Of a stretch of 17,489 bases of DNA, positions 6,977-14,815 are shown piece after piece; position 1 is the stretch's first letter; each line of letters starts with the position of its first letter. The stretch covers positions 1 to 17,489 of the forward strand of contig JAZSED010000019.1 of assembly GCA_045531495.1 (NCBI GenBank), given 5' to 3'. The notes beneath the pieces are model-generated. The model worked only from the letters and a program-made list of their open reading frames with translations. It was not told the origin of the DNA and made no database searches. The position numbers and the translations under genes are program-made. This stretch comes from URNF01 sp045531495 (lineage in GTDB: Bacteria; Bacillota; Clostridia; Oscillospirales; Acutalibacteraceae).

Positions 6977-8332
6977 ATGAAGGAACAGAGAAGCAATTTT
7001 ACAGGTAAAATCGGTTTTGTTTTGGCGGCGGCGGGCTCTGCTGTCGGCCTTGGCAATATTTGGCGTTTTCCGTATCTGGCGGCAAAATACGGCGGCGGTA
7101 TTTTCTTGTTGGTATATCTGATACTTTCGGTCACACTCGGTTTTGTGCTGTTGTGTGCGGAAATCGCGCTTGGCAGAAAAACGGGACAAAGCCCTATTAA
7201 CGCATTCAAATCCCTTAATAAACGCTTTACCTTCGTCGGCTGGTTGGCTGCTATCATTCCTGCTGTTATTTTACCGTATTACTCGGTTATCGGCGGTTGG
7301 GTTGCAAAATATTTTACGGTTTTTGTGAGCGGCGGTATGCAAGCAGCGGCAACCGACGGCTTTTTTGAGTCTTTTATTGCGTCTCCCATACAACCTATCG
7401 GCTGGTTCCTGTTGTTTATTGGTTTGACGGCGCTGATTGTGCTTTTCGGCGTAGAGAAGGGCGTAGAAAAGGTCAGCAAGGTGATGATGCCCATTTTGGT
7501 CGTGTTGACCATCTTTATTGCGGTATACGCCATGTTTATGCCGGGGGCAATGCGGGGTGTTGTGTACTACTTGAAACCCGATTTTTCGCATTTCTCTGCA
7601 ACCACCGTATTGGCGGCGATGGGCCAGCTGTTCTATTCGATGTCCATTGCGATGGGTATTATGATAACCTACGGTTCTTATATGAAAAAGGATATCAGCA
7701 TTGAAGCTTCTGTTAAACAAATAGAATTGTTTGATACGGGTATTGCTTTCCTTGCGGGTCTTATGATTGTTCCGGCTGTCTTTGCTTTCTCGGGCGGCGA
7801 TGCGGCGGCGCTCAACAAAGGCCCGGGCCTTATGTTTGTGACCCTGCCGAAGGTCTTTGAATCGATGACGGGCGGTGCCATCATCGGCACGGTATTTTTC
7901 TTTATGGTACTGCTCGCGGCACTAACCTCGTCTATTTCTCTGATGGAAACGGTGGTGTCTGTTTTACGTGATAAAATAGGTTGGGGAAGAAAAACGAGCT
8001 GTCTTGCCGTGCTTTGTCTTTCTCTGTTGCTTGGTGTACCTTCCTCGCTCGGTTTCGGTTTGTGGAGCGATTTCTCGATTGCGGGTCTTTCGATTTTGGA
8101 TATGTTTGACTTCCTTAGCAATAGTGTTTTGATGCCGATAACGGCGATTCTCACCTGCGTTTTTGTTGGCTTTGTCATTGGTACCAAGTCGTTGACCGAT
8201 GAGATTGAACTTAGCGGTAAGTTTAAGCAGAAAAAGATGTTTGAGGTGGTTATCAAATACGTAGCCCCGCTCTGTATTTTATTGATATTGATAAGTTCGA
8301 TTTTGGATGGTCTTGGCATTATGAAGATATAA
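6977..8332 (+). CDS. Sodium-dependent transporter of the NSS/SNF family
   Basis: A 451-aa inner-membrane symporter with about eleven to twelve transmembrane segments. The hallmark G-S-A-V-G-L-G-N-I-W-R-F-P-Y of TM1 is at residues 20-33 and is followed by the A-A-K-Y-G-G-G block. This family (LeuT, TnaT, MhsT) couples sodium influx to uptake of amino acids or other small amines; the sequence does not name the substrate. The length is typical of bacterial 11-TM NSS members. It lies 34 nt after the nuclease gene with an AAAGGG-containing ribosome binding site and ends just before a strong terminator, making it the last gene of the run from 4564. Uptake of amino compounds next to a secreted nuclease could mean shared nutrient scavenging, but that is inference. 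Confidence 0.92.
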   Translation: MKEQRSNFTGKIGFVLAAAGSAVGLGNIWRFPYLAAKYGGGIFLLVYLILSVTLGFVLLCAEIALGRKTGQSPINAFKSLNKRFTFVGWLAAIIPAVILPYYSVIGGWVAKYFTVFVSGGMQAAATDGFFESFIASPIQPIGWFLLFIGLTALIVLFGVEKGVEKVSKVMMPILVVLTIFIAVYAMFMPGAMRGVVYYLKPDFSHFSATTVLAAMGQLFYSMSIAMGIMITYGSYMKKDISIEASVKQIELFDTGIAFLAGLMIVPAVFAFSGGDAAALNKGPGLMFVTLPKVFESMTGGAIIGTVFFFMVLLAALTSSISLMETVVSVLRDKIGWGRKTSCLAVLCLSLLLGVPSSLGFGLWSDFSIAGLSILDMFDFLSNSVLMPITAILTCVFVGFVIGTKSLTDEIELSGKFKQKKMFEVVIKYVAPLCILLILISSILDGLGIMKI

Positions 8333-8336
8333 CAAT

Positions 8337-8367
8337 AAAAAATCCGAAGCAAAGCTTCGGATTTTTT
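8337..8367. terminator. Bidirectional terminator between NSS symporter and acyltransferase genes
   Basis: A perfect 14-bp stem (8337-8350 with 8354-8367) has an AAA loop and A and T tracts on both sides. It overlaps the stop codon of the minus-strand acyltransferase gene. Confidence 0.9.
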
Positions 8368-9637
8368 ATTTGTTTGTAGTGGTATTATGATATATTTTAT
8401 ACATTTCTTCTGCGGCCAATCGAGCTTTTGCGACAATAGCATCTTTTTTGGGGAAACAATAGTATAAGCGCTCTTTATTACCGATACAGATGACGTCGCC
8501 GATTTCATACCAATAATAATCGGCGTATAAGCCGTAGCATGCCTTCGGCGATTGGGTATACGCCAATTTGCCGTCACACCCTGTTAGCGTAAATCCATCT
8601 GCTGTGTGGATAAGTCGACCTTCACCCACCATATAAATGGCCTTGTAATCGGATAAAATACCGATATCCACAGCGGTATCTAATCGATATTTTCCGCTTT
8701 CAATTTCCTTCTTTACGCATTCCCGTTCCCAATTGTACCAATCGGGAATATGCACAAAAGCGGTATCTCCGTCGGTTGCAGCAAGCTGTCCGTATACGTC
8801 CATTTCGTATACCTTGCCGCAGGCGTAGCAGGTAAGGCGGGTGCCTTTTCCTTCGGTTTGACCTTCTGTGAGACAATGCGGACAGCGGTACAGAATACGG
8901 TGTAATCCGTCTGCACGGAACGGTGCATCTACAACAATGCCATCTTCCTTTTGTTTGGCAAAGTTATCAAATGTAAACGCGTTATCGATGATGGCATCCA
9001 ATTCTTCTATACTGCTTTCTTGGATTTCTTTCTTAGTCAGTAAGCACTGCACGTGAGCGGAAACTTTAACCTTTCTTTTTTGCAAACCGTTATATAAGGG
9101 GTCGCGCAGAAAGGCACCGTCGGTGATGACGGTTAGCACAGGTACGTCTAATTTTTTGAGTAGCGTGCCCAGACGGCGGGGAAGCGGTGTGGCACAGCCG
9201 TCAAAGCTGTAACTCGCTTCGGGGTACATCAAAATACTTGTTTTCAGTTTGTTGACGGTGTACAGCATATCTCTGATAAGACCGACATCCGTAACAAATT
9301 TTTGGGTAGGGATGCACCCGATTTGTCGCATTAACCACTCTTTTCCCACAAAGCCGTCAGAAGTGCACACAATACAATAGGGCTGTGGATAAAAGATTTT
9401 GGAAACAATTTCGAGGTCGATGAAACTCGAATGATTCATCAAAATAAGATACGGACCTTTGCCCGCTTGCTCTAAGCGGCTTTTGGTGAAGCGAAAATGT
9501 GTGGCAATCAGGTCGGGAATGGCTGCAATGCGGATAATACTCCGAAAAAGGATGTGCGGTTTTTGGGGACGCTTGTGCAAAGGCTTTTTACGCGAAATGG
9601 CATATTCGTAAGATGCGCGTTTTTGCTTTATTTTCAA
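8366..9637 (-). CDS. PlsC-like acyltransferase with C-terminal zinc ribbon
   Basis: The predicted 423-aa protein begins with a basic segment and a PlsC/LPLAT domain (about residues 35-230). Motif I is N-H69-S-S-F-I-D74, a correct H-x4-D catalytic pair. The region Y-P-E-A-S-Y-S (138-144) takes the place of the usual P-E-G-T-R-S substrate motif. A zinc ribbon follows (C252-P-H-C255 ... C270-Y-A-C273), then a domain of about 140 aa that I do not recognise, ending K-I-Y-H-N-T-T-T-N-K. The family transfers acyl groups to lysophosphatidate or related acceptors at the membrane; the acceptor is unknown here, and the added ribbon makes this an unusual member. The TTG start at 9637 lies 6 nt after GGAGGGG (plus positions 9644-9650). 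An in-frame ATG at 9658 would place that ribosome binding site inside the gene. Confidence 0.85.
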   Translation of the reverse strand: MKIKQKRASYEYAISRKKPLHKRPQKPHILFRSIIRIAAIPDLIATHFRFTKSRLEQAGKGPYLILMNHSSFIDLEIVSKIFYPQPYCIVCTSDGFVGKEWLMRQIGCIPTQKFVTDVGLIRDMLYTVNKLKTSILMYPEASYSFDGCATPLPRRLGTLLKKLDVPVLTVITDGAFLRDPLYNGLQKRKVKVSAHVQCLLTKKEIQESSIEELDAIIDNAFTFDNFAKQKEDGIVVDAPFRADGLHRILYRCPHCLTEGQTEGKGTRLTCYACGKVYEMDVYGQLAATDGDTAFVHIPDWYNWERECVKKEIESGKYRLDTAVDIGILSDYKAIYMVGEGRLIHTADGFTLTGCDGKLAYTQSPKACYGLYADYYWYEIGDVICIGNKERLYYCFPKKDAIVAKARLAAEEMYKIYHNTTTNK

Positions 9638-9643
9638 AAGACA

Positions 9644-9650
9644 CCCCTCC
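9644..9650 (-). promoter_or_regulatory. Ribosome binding site that fixes the TTG start at 9637
   Basis: GGAGGGG on the minus strand, 6 nt before TTG 9637-9635. It falls within codons if the ATG at 9658 were used. Confidence 0.78.
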
Positions 9651-9669
9651 GTCGACATTCTTTGTTAAT

Positions 9670-9698
9670 ATTCTACAATATTTTCTTGTAATTAGCAA
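9670..9698 (-). promoter_or_regulatory. Sigma-A promoter for the acyltransferase
   Basis: On the minus strand TTGCTA (9698-9693), a 17-bp spacer and TAGAAT (9675-9670). The expected transcript start is a few bases before the in-frame ATG at 9658, which further favours the TTG start at 9637. Confidence 0.65.
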
Positions 9699-9720
9699 GG
9701 TAAATTATTTCCTATTGCTC

Positions 9721-9749
9721 TTGTATTTTTTTACCTTGGGTGGTATCCT
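9721..9749 (+). promoter_or_regulatory. Sigma-A promoter for the AEC transporter
   Basis: TTGTAT at 9721-9726, a 17-bp spacer and TATCCT at 9744-9749, divergent from the acyltransferase promoter 22 bp away. Confidence 0.6.
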
Positions 9750-9772
9750 TTTACAGAAAGAGGGAATGAAAG

Positions 9773-10717
9773 ATGTTTGATACCTTTAAAGCCACTTTGA
9801 CGCCGATGCTGGTGCTGTTTTTGTGTATGGTTATCGGATTTGTTTTAAAGAAGAAAGCGCTTACTCCGGATAATACGGCTACCGTTTTGTCAAAATTGGA
9901 AAATTATGTTTTGGTGCCCGCGTTAATTATCAACACGTTTATGAAATACTGTACTGTGGCATCCATCAAAGAACAATATACACTGATTTTATATTGCTTG
10001 TTGGCTTTGACAATTGCGGTTGTTATTGCACTGTTTTTATCGAGGTTTTTTGCTGATAACGATGCGTATCAAAGAAATATTTATATTTACGCACTGACAT
10101 TTGGTAATTTCAGCTTTATGGGAAATGCTATCGTGCCCGCTATTTTTGGGGATGAAATGCTGTATAAATATATGCTGTTTATTCTACCCTTGAATTTTGC
10201 AGTGTACACGTGGGGTATGGCAATTTTGGTTCCTCGCAGTGAATTGCGGGGGAAACCCTTGAAAAATCTACTTAATCCCATTTTCTTTTCTCTCCTCATC
10301 GGTGCTTTTCTCGGCTTGACGGGGGTTGGTAAATATATTCCTGTGTTTGTAACCAACACCATTTCCAACTGCGCGGCATGTATGGGACCTTTGGCAATGG
10401 TACTGACGGGATTTGTTATCGGTGAATATAAAATTTCGTCTTTGTTAAAGAACAAAAGAGTATATCTTGCAACGGCACTGCGCTTGTTGATTTTACCTGC
10501 CCTCTTTTTAGGGATTGCTAAGCTGTGCGGTGCGGACGGAACAACGCTGACTTGTATGCTGTTTGCATTTGCAACGCCGCTCGGTCTTAACACGGTGGTG
10601 TTTCCCGCGGCATATGGCGGCGATACAAGAACAGGCGCCTCAATGGCAATGATTTCGCATTCCTTGTGTGTCATCACCATTCCGTTGATGTATGCGCTGT
10701 TATCATTGATACTGTAA
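9773..10717 (+). CDS. AEC family transporter (auxin efflux carrier-like permease)
   Basis: A 314-aa membrane protein with about ten hydrophobic segments in two halves separated by a short polar region around residues 150-170. The opening pattern (P-M-L-V-L-F-L-C-M-V-I-G-F-V-L-K-K, then L-S-K-L-E-N-Y-V-L-V-P-A-L-I-I-N-T-F) and the late block G-L-N-T-V-V-F-P-A-A-Y-G-G-D are typical of bacterial AEC permeases. Members export or exchange small carboxylates such as malate or malonate; the substrate is not evident. The ribosome binding site AGAGGG lies before ATG 9773. It is a single-gene unit bounded by its own promoter and the terminator at 10753. Confidence 0.9.
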   Translation: MFDTFKATLTPMLVLFLCMVIGFVLKKKALTPDNTATVLSKLENYVLVPALIINTFMKYCTVASIKEQYTLILYCLLALTIAVVIALFLSRFFADNDAYQRNIYIYALTFGNFSFMGNAIVPAIFGDEMLYKYMLFILPLNFAVYTWGMAILVPRSELRGKPLKNLLNPIFFSLLIGAFLGLTGVGKYIPVFVTNTISNCAACMGPLAMVLTGFVIGEYKISSLLKNKRVYLATALRLLILPALFLGIAKLCGADGTTLTCMLFAFATPLGLNTVVFPAAYGGDTRTGASMAMISHSLCVITIPLMYALLSLIL

Positions 10718-10752
10718 AAAGAGATTGGGCATTCCCCGGGAAATACTAAGAG

Positions 10753-10781
10753 AACCCCACAGCAGTATGCTGTGGGGTTTT
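10753..10781 (+). terminator. Intrinsic terminator of the AEC gene
   Basis: A perfect 12-bp GC-rich stem (10753-10764 with 10768-10779) with a three-base loop, ending in TTTT. Confidence 0.9.
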
Positions 10782-10793
10782 GTCGTTAAAGTA

Positions 10794-10822
10794 TTGAAAA
10801 ACACAAAATGTTGTGTTATACT
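10794..10822 (+). promoter_or_regulatory. Sigma-A promoter of the DUF6106-nnr operon
   Basis: TTGAAA at 10794-10799, a 17-bp spacer and TATACT at 10817-10822, 31 nt before the chosen ATG at 10854. Confidence 0.72.
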
Positions 10823-10853
10823 ATATAGGAATATATAGTAAAGGATGAAATGT

Positions 10854-11372
10854 ATGGATACTTTTGTAGAACAGATTGTGAAAAAGAAAAAAACGATAAT
10901 GGATTGGCTGATTATTATAGCCATTATTCTGGCGGCATTTTTGCTGTCCAGCGTGATATATTTGTACGTTAGATTTTTGGTGCCGATGATCGTGTTGGTG
11001 GTGTGGGGTGCCTGGTGGCTTTGCACCAATCGAAATATCGAATTTGAATATAGCATTACCAACGGTGAGATGGACGTAGATATGATTATTGCACAGCGTC
11101 GCCGCAAACGTCTTTGCTCCATTAAATGTGCGAAGGTGGAAGCGTACGGTCCCGTAGAAACGGCGGAACTTGGCAACCGTAAGTTCGACCATACGGTAAT
11201 GGCGGCACCTTCTGTGAATGAAGAGGGCAATTATTACTTCGTATATCGCAGTAAAAAGTATGGCAGTACCCTGGTGTTGTTCCACCCCGAAGAACGGGTG
11301 CAAAAAGCGTTTTATGCCGCTTTACCGCGATTGATGCAGATTGAACTCGATAAGAAATTAAGAGAAATGTAA
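10854..11372 (+). CDS. DUF6106-family membrane protein
   Basis: A 172-aa protein beginning MDTFVEQIVKKKKT, an N-terminus I associate with the clostridial DUF6106 family. Two adjacent hydrophobic segments (about residues 17-38 and 41-57) form a membrane hairpin. A soluble beta-rich part follows that opens N-R-N-I-E-F-E-Y-S-I-T-N-G-E-M-D-V-D and has a basic R-R-R-K-R stretch, again resembling a PH-like fold. The function is unknown. The chosen start has AAAGGA 8 nt upstream; an in-frame ATG at 10845 is too close to that site. The nnr gene follows after 13 nt, so this is probably the first gene of a four-gene operon. Confidence 0.72.
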   Translation: MDTFVEQIVKKKKTIMDWLIIIAIILAAFLLSSVIYLYVRFLVPMIVLVVWGAWWLCTNRNIEFEYSITNGEMDVDMIIAQRRRKRLCSIKCAKVEAYGPVETAELGNRKFDHTVMAAPSVNEEGNYYFVYRSKKYGSTLVLFHPEERVQKAFYAALPRLMQIELDKKLREM

Positions 11373-11385
11373 AAGAGGTGTTACC

Positions 11386-12903
11386 ATGCTGACAGCGACT
11401 GCCGCACAGGTACGTGAAATTGAAAAACGGGCTATGGCAAGCGGGCTATCGGCAGGACGCCTTATGGAAAACGCGGGCGCCGCCGCGGCGCGGTATATCC
11501 GTACTGTTACGACCAAGCCGCTGGATACAGCGATTCTTTGCGGTGCGGGAAACAACGGCGGGGACGGCTTTGTTATCGCTCGAAAACTGTTTGAAAACGG
11601 CTATAAAGTAACGGTCATTCTGACCGACGGTATGCCTAAAACCGTGACGGCACAAGAGGCATATTCCAAAATGCCGCTCGATATTCCGCGCGTGGATTTG
11701 TCAGCGGAACCGTACCGCGCCGCCGCTGCTGTGACGGCGGCCGCTGTTGTGGTAGATGCCGTTTACGGCATCGGTTTCCGTGGAGCGTTATCCGCCGCTG
11801 TCGCGCAAATCTTTGCGGTGATATCCCCGCAACAAATGACCTTTGCCGTGGATATCCCGAGCGGTCTGGCTTGTGATGTCGGCGATGCCGATGCGAATAC
11901 GTTTCGGGCAACCCATACACTGACGTTTATTGCGGCGAAGCCCGCCCTGCTACTGTCGAAAAACAAGATTTTTTGCGGTGAAGTGTCGGTGTTGTCTATT
12001 GGTATCGAAGAAGTTGATATTGCGGCGGTGCTGGATACAGACGTGCTGAGGGACAGCGATATAAAACCGTTGTTTTCGCCCCGCAAAGCAGATTCTCATA
12101 AAGGCACCTACGGTCATTTGCTGATGGTATGCGGCAGCTTCGGTATGGCGGGTGCGGCGATTTTGTCTGCCCGTGCTGCATTGCGCAGCGGTGTGGGCTT
12201 GGTGACGGTGGCACTGCCACGTTCTATTTATCCTATCGTGGCAACAGCGGTACCCGAAGCGGTGTTTTTGCCGCTGGATGAGACGGAAGACGGTGTGCCG
12301 GCGCGCAACGCATTGCGGCCGCTATTGGCTGCGCTAAAAGGCAAAGACGCGTTGCTGATTGGTTGCGGTTTGGGCAAAGGCGAATCGGTGGAAATGCTGG
12401 TTTGTGAGTTACTTTCCAATGCAAAATGTCCTGTTATATTGGATGCAGACGGTCTAAATGCCGTGGCAAAACATATAGATGTTTTGAAAACAGTCAAGAC
12501 GCCGATTATCTTGACACCCCACCCGGGGGAAATGGCGCGGCTATGCGGAGAGCTTGTTCCTGTGGCGGAAACCGAACGAGTTGCTATGGCGATGTCTTTT
12601 GCCGCGTATCACGGTGTTACGTTGGCGCTGAAAGGCCACCGTACCGTAGTGACGGACGGTGTTGTCTGTAAGGTGAATGGCACAGGGAATCCCGGTATGG
12701 CAACGGGCGGCAGCGGCGATGTGCTTGCCGGTATGATTGCCGCGTTTACGGCACAGGGGATGCAACCGATAGATGCCGTGAAAAGCGGTGTGTTTTTACA
12801 CGGAAAAGCAGGAGATGCGGCGGCGAAACGACTGTCGCAACATGCTATGCTGCCGTCGGATATCCTTGATGAGCTTGGCGGACTGTTTTTAGAACTTGAA
12901 TAA
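11386..12903 (+). CDS. nnr: Bifunctional NAD(P)H-hydrate epimerase / ADP-dependent NAD(P)H-hydrate dehydratase
   Basis: A 505-aa cytoplasmic metabolite-repair enzyme that restores NAD(P)H from its hydrated forms (NADHX, NADPHX). The N-terminal epimerase (YjeF_N/NAXE, residues 1 to about 215) shows C-G-A-G-N-N-G-G-D-G (52-61), D124 in the V-D-A-V-Y-G block and V-D-I-P-S-G (155-160). The C-terminal dehydratase (ribokinase-like NAXD, about 228-505) shows K-G-T-Y-G-H (239-244), D-A-D-G-L-N (353-358), T-P-H-P-G-E-M (377-383) and the G-T-G-N-P-G ... G-G-S-G-D445 block with the presumed catalytic Asp. All motifs are intact and the length is normal, so both activities are expected. AAGAGGTG precedes the ATG. 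It is the second gene of the operon from 10794. Confidence 0.97.
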   Translation: MLTATAAQVREIEKRAMASGLSAGRLMENAGAAAARYIRTVTTKPLDTAILCGAGNNGGDGFVIARKLFENGYKVTVILTDGMPKTVTAQEAYSKMPLDIPRVDLSAEPYRAAAAVTAAAVVVDAVYGIGFRGALSAAVAQIFAVISPQQMTFAVDIPSGLACDVGDADANTFRATHTLTFIAAKPALLLSKNKIFCGEVSVLSIGIEEVDIAAVLDTDVLRDSDIKPLFSPRKADSHKGTYGHLLMVCGSFGMAGAAILSARAALRSGVGLVTVALPRSIYPIVATAVPEAVFLPLDETEDGVPARNALRPLLAALKGKDALLIGCGLGKGESVEMLVCELLSNAKCPVILDADGLNAVAKHIDVLKTVKTPIILTPHPGEMARLCGELVPVAETERVAMAMSFAAYHGVTLALKGHRTVVTDGVVCKVNGTGNPGMATGGSGDVLAGMIAAFTAQGMQPIDAVKSGVFLHGKAGDAAAKRLSQHAMLPSDILDELGGLFLELE

Positions 12904-12914
12904 GAGGATTTTAT

Positions 12915-13415
12915 ATGAAACGGTCTTTGATATTTGTTGTATGCGCGGTATTTCTTTTCTTGTCGTCGTGTGGTTTTACGGCGAGAAGAAAATCCGTTAC
13001 AGAACATTTCTCTTGTAACTTCACTGCAACATATGATGAACTGCAACTTGGAGGTACGGTGCAACGGGGCGAAAGCGGCACTTTAACACTGTCTCTTTCA
13101 AAGCCTGCCTCGCTTTCGGGATTGGTGTGCCGACTCGACGGGGAAGACATAACCTTGCGTTTGGGCGATTTGGAATATAAAACAGAGGTAATTCCTGCGG
13201 CGGCTGTGCCGCGGTTGCTGTGTTCGGTATTGGATGCGATGTACGATGTATCACCGCATAGTTCCGAGGAACACGAATTGACCTACAGCGGTGCGGTCGG
13301 GACTTTGGCATTTACGGCTTTGGCAGATGCAGAAAGTGGTTTTATACAATCCGTGTCGGTGCCCAACGCGAATTTTGAAATACAGTTTACAGAGGTCGAA
13401 AAAATCAAAGAGTAA
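12915..13415 (+). CDS. Putative lipoprotein, function unknown
   Basis: A 166-aa exported protein. The first 19 residues are a signal peptide with lipobox L16-S-S-C19. The mature part is rich in beta-strand patterns with paired short strands (F-S-C-N-F-T-A-T-Y, G-T-L-T-L-S-L-S, and a C-terminal F-E-I-Q-F-T-E-V), and ends with a G-F-I-Q-S-V-S-V-P-N-A-N-F-E-I turn. This is reminiscent of LolA/LppX-like half-barrels, but no defining motif is visible and I do not assign a function. The gene sits 11 nt after nnr and 18 nt before the MFS gene, each with its own ribosome binding site, so it is co-transcribed by position. Confidence 0.75.
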   Translation: MKRSLIFVVCAVFLFLSSCGFTARRKSVTEHFSCNFTATYDELQLGGTVQRGESGTLTLSLSKPASLSGLVCRLDGEDITLRLGDLEYKTEVIPAAAVPRLLCSVLDAMYDVSPHSSEEHELTYSGAVGTLAFTALADAESGFIQSVSVPNANFEIQFTEVEKIKE

Positions 13416-13433
13416 AGAAAAAGGGGTGTCTGT

Positions 13434-14711
13434 ATGCGTCTTAATTACAAGCGCACGTTCTTTGTCGGTCTGGCATTTATGTCTATTCAAGCGTTTTGGC
13501 AATTGTATAATTATGTGATACCGTTGATTTTGGAACACACTTTCCGCTTGTCGGAAGATGTTATCGGTTACGTTATGGCTGCAGATAACGTGCTGGCGTT
13601 GTTTTTGCTGCCGCTGTTTGGTATGTTATCCGATAAAACACAGACACGTCTGGGTCGCCGTACACCGTATATTTTGGTTGGCACGGTATTGGCGGCTGCT
13701 TTGATGGTTGTGGTGCCGATTGCCGATTGGAACAAAAACTTTACGTTGTTTGTGGTGGCACTCGGCGTTTTGTTGCTCGTAATGTCTACCTACCGTTCAC
13801 CTGCGGTCGCATTGATGCCCGACGTGACGCCAAAACCGTTGCGTTCTAAAGCAAATGCGGTCATTAACCTGATGGGCGCTATAGGCGGTATCGTGGCACT
13901 TGGCGTTATCACCTTCTTGTTACCGAAAATTGATGTCACAACGGGTGAAAAACCGCAAAGCTATTTGCTGGTTTTCGCGATTGTTGCGATGTTTATGCTG
14001 GTAGCGGCAATTGTTTTGCCGTTTACCGTTAAAGAAAACAAATTGGCTGCCCAAATGCCGCCCGAACCGGAAGAGGAACAGGGCGAGGTAGGGAAGATGT
14101 CCCGTCCCGTTAAGAGAAGCCTTATCTTTATGCTGCTTTCTGTCGCGCTGTGGTATATGGCGTATAATGCTGTGGACAGCGCCTATTCCCGCTATGTATT
14201 GGACGTGTGGGGCGTTGACGAGAGTCTCGGCTCCACTATGATGATTGTGGCAATGGCGGTGGCTACCATCAGCTATGTGCCCATTGGTATCATTTCCTCG
14301 TCTGTTGGCCGTAAAAAGGTGATTTTGGGCGGCGTTATTATGATGGGTGCCGCGTTTGCCGCGGGTATGCTGTTCACTTCTTACTCGCCTCTGGCTTACG
14401 TCGTAATGGGTGTTATCGGCATTGGCTGGGCGGCTATTAATGTCAACTCCTATCCGATGGTGGTAGAGATGAGCCGCGGCAGTGATGTCGGTAAATATAC
14501 CGGATATTATTACACCTTCTCGATGGCTGCGCAGGTGGCTACACCCATTCTGTCGGGCTATCTCTTTAAACATTTCAGCTACAGCGTGCTGTTCCCGTAT
14601 GCAGTGGTATTCACCGCGTTGGCTTTCCTTACTATGCTGATGGTGAAGCACGGCGATGTAAAAGCCGAGAAAAAAGCATCCTTGCTTGAAAATTTTGATG
14701 TAGATGACTAA
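13434..14711 (+). CDS. MFS transporter, SLC45/sucrose-like
   Basis: A 425-aa major facilitator with two six-helix bundles joined by a polar loop near residues 200-225 (P-P-E-P-E-E-E-Q-G-E-V). The loop 2-3 motif G-M-L-S-D-K-T-Q-T-R-L-G-R-R-T-P-Y (63-79) is the extended R-x-G-R-R-x-P form seen in the SLC45/GPH-like branch, which transports sugars or glycosides with protons or sodium. The substrate cannot be read from the sequence. AAGGGGTG precedes the ATG. It is the last gene of the operon and ends 3 nt before a strong terminator. No glycoside hydrolase lies beside it, so a sugar specificity has no local support. Confidence 0.88.
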   Translation: MRLNYKRTFFVGLAFMSIQAFWQLYNYVIPLILEHTFRLSEDVIGYVMAADNVLALFLLPLFGMLSDKTQTRLGRRTPYILVGTVLAAALMVVVPIADWNKNFTLFVVALGVLLLVMSTYRSPAVALMPDVTPKPLRSKANAVINLMGAIGGIVALGVITFLLPKIDVTTGEKPQSYLLVFAIVAMFMLVAAIVLPFTVKENKLAAQMPPEPEEEQGEVGKMSRPVKRSLIFMLLSVALWYMAYNAVDSAYSRYVLDVWGVDESLGSTMMIVAMAVATISYVPIGIISSSVGRKKVILGGVIMMGAAFAAGMLFTSYSPLAYVVMGVIGIGWAAINVNSYPMVVEMSRGSDVGKYTGYYYTFSMAAQVATPILSGYLFKHFSYSVLFPYAVVFTALAFLTMLMVKHGDVKAEKKASLLENFDVDD

Positions 14712-14714
14712 TGT

Positions 14715-14741
14715 GAAAACCGCACCTTTGGTGCGGTTTTC
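14715..14741 (+). terminator. Terminator of the DUF6106-nnr-MFS operon
   Basis: A perfect 12-bp stem (14715-14726 with 14730-14741) with a TTT loop and a T-rich end. It separates the operon from the SOS-type promoter that follows directly. Confidence 0.9.
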
Positions 14742-14744
14742 CAC

Positions 14745-14773
14745 TTGACAAAAGAATTATATAAGGATATACT
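14745..14773 (+). promoter_or_regulatory. Consensus sigma-A promoter of the Y-family polymerase
   Basis: TTGACA at 14745-14750, a 17-bp spacer and TATACT at 14768-14773. A promoter this strong in front of an error-prone polymerase implies a repressor, and a LexA box follows immediately. Confidence 0.88.
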
Positions 14774-14779
14774 GATAAA

Positions 14780-14791
14780 GAACAAACGTTC
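14780..14791 (+). promoter_or_regulatory. LexA (SOS) operator
   Basis: GAACAAACGTTC fits the Gram-positive LexA consensus GAAC-RNRY-GTTC exactly (R=A, N=A, R=A, Y=C). It lies 7-18 nt after the -10 box, over the expected transcription start, where a bound repressor would block initiation. The downstream gene is a Y-family polymerase, a classic SOS target. Confidence 0.85.
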
Positions 14792-14800
14792 GTTTTTGTG

Positions 14801-14811
14801 AAGGGAGGGGT
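14801..14811 (+). promoter_or_regulatory. Ribosome binding site that fixes the TTG start at 14816
   Basis: AAGGGAGGGGT lies just before TTG 14816. The in-frame GTG at 14798 would put this site inside the gene. Confidence 0.8.
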
Positions 14812-14815
14812 TTCG

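Noticed and set aside
7678..8577. Long minus-strand open frame (299 codons) opposite the NSS symporter
   Set aside because: Its composition mirrors a biased plus-strand membrane gene, it crosses the bidirectional terminator and has no ribosome binding site or recognisable motif.
10087..10680. Minus-strand open frame (197 codons) opposite the AEC gene
   Set aside because: Shadow of a clear transporter gene, with no start signal.
10718..10752. Near-palindrome ATTCCCCGGGAAAT around 10730 as an operator
   Set aside because: Short and imperfect, located between a stop codon and a terminator with no promoter it could control.
13920..14744. Minus-strand open frame (274 codons) opposite the MFS gene
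   Set aside because: Low-complexity His/Arg-rich shadow of the MFS coding frame, starting in the operon terminator, with no promoter or ribosome binding site.
14798..14815. GTG at 14798 as the polymerase start
   Set aside because: It would place the strong ribosome binding site (14801-14811) inside the gene; TTG 14816 leaves the family-typical D-R-T-I-L-H-C-D start.
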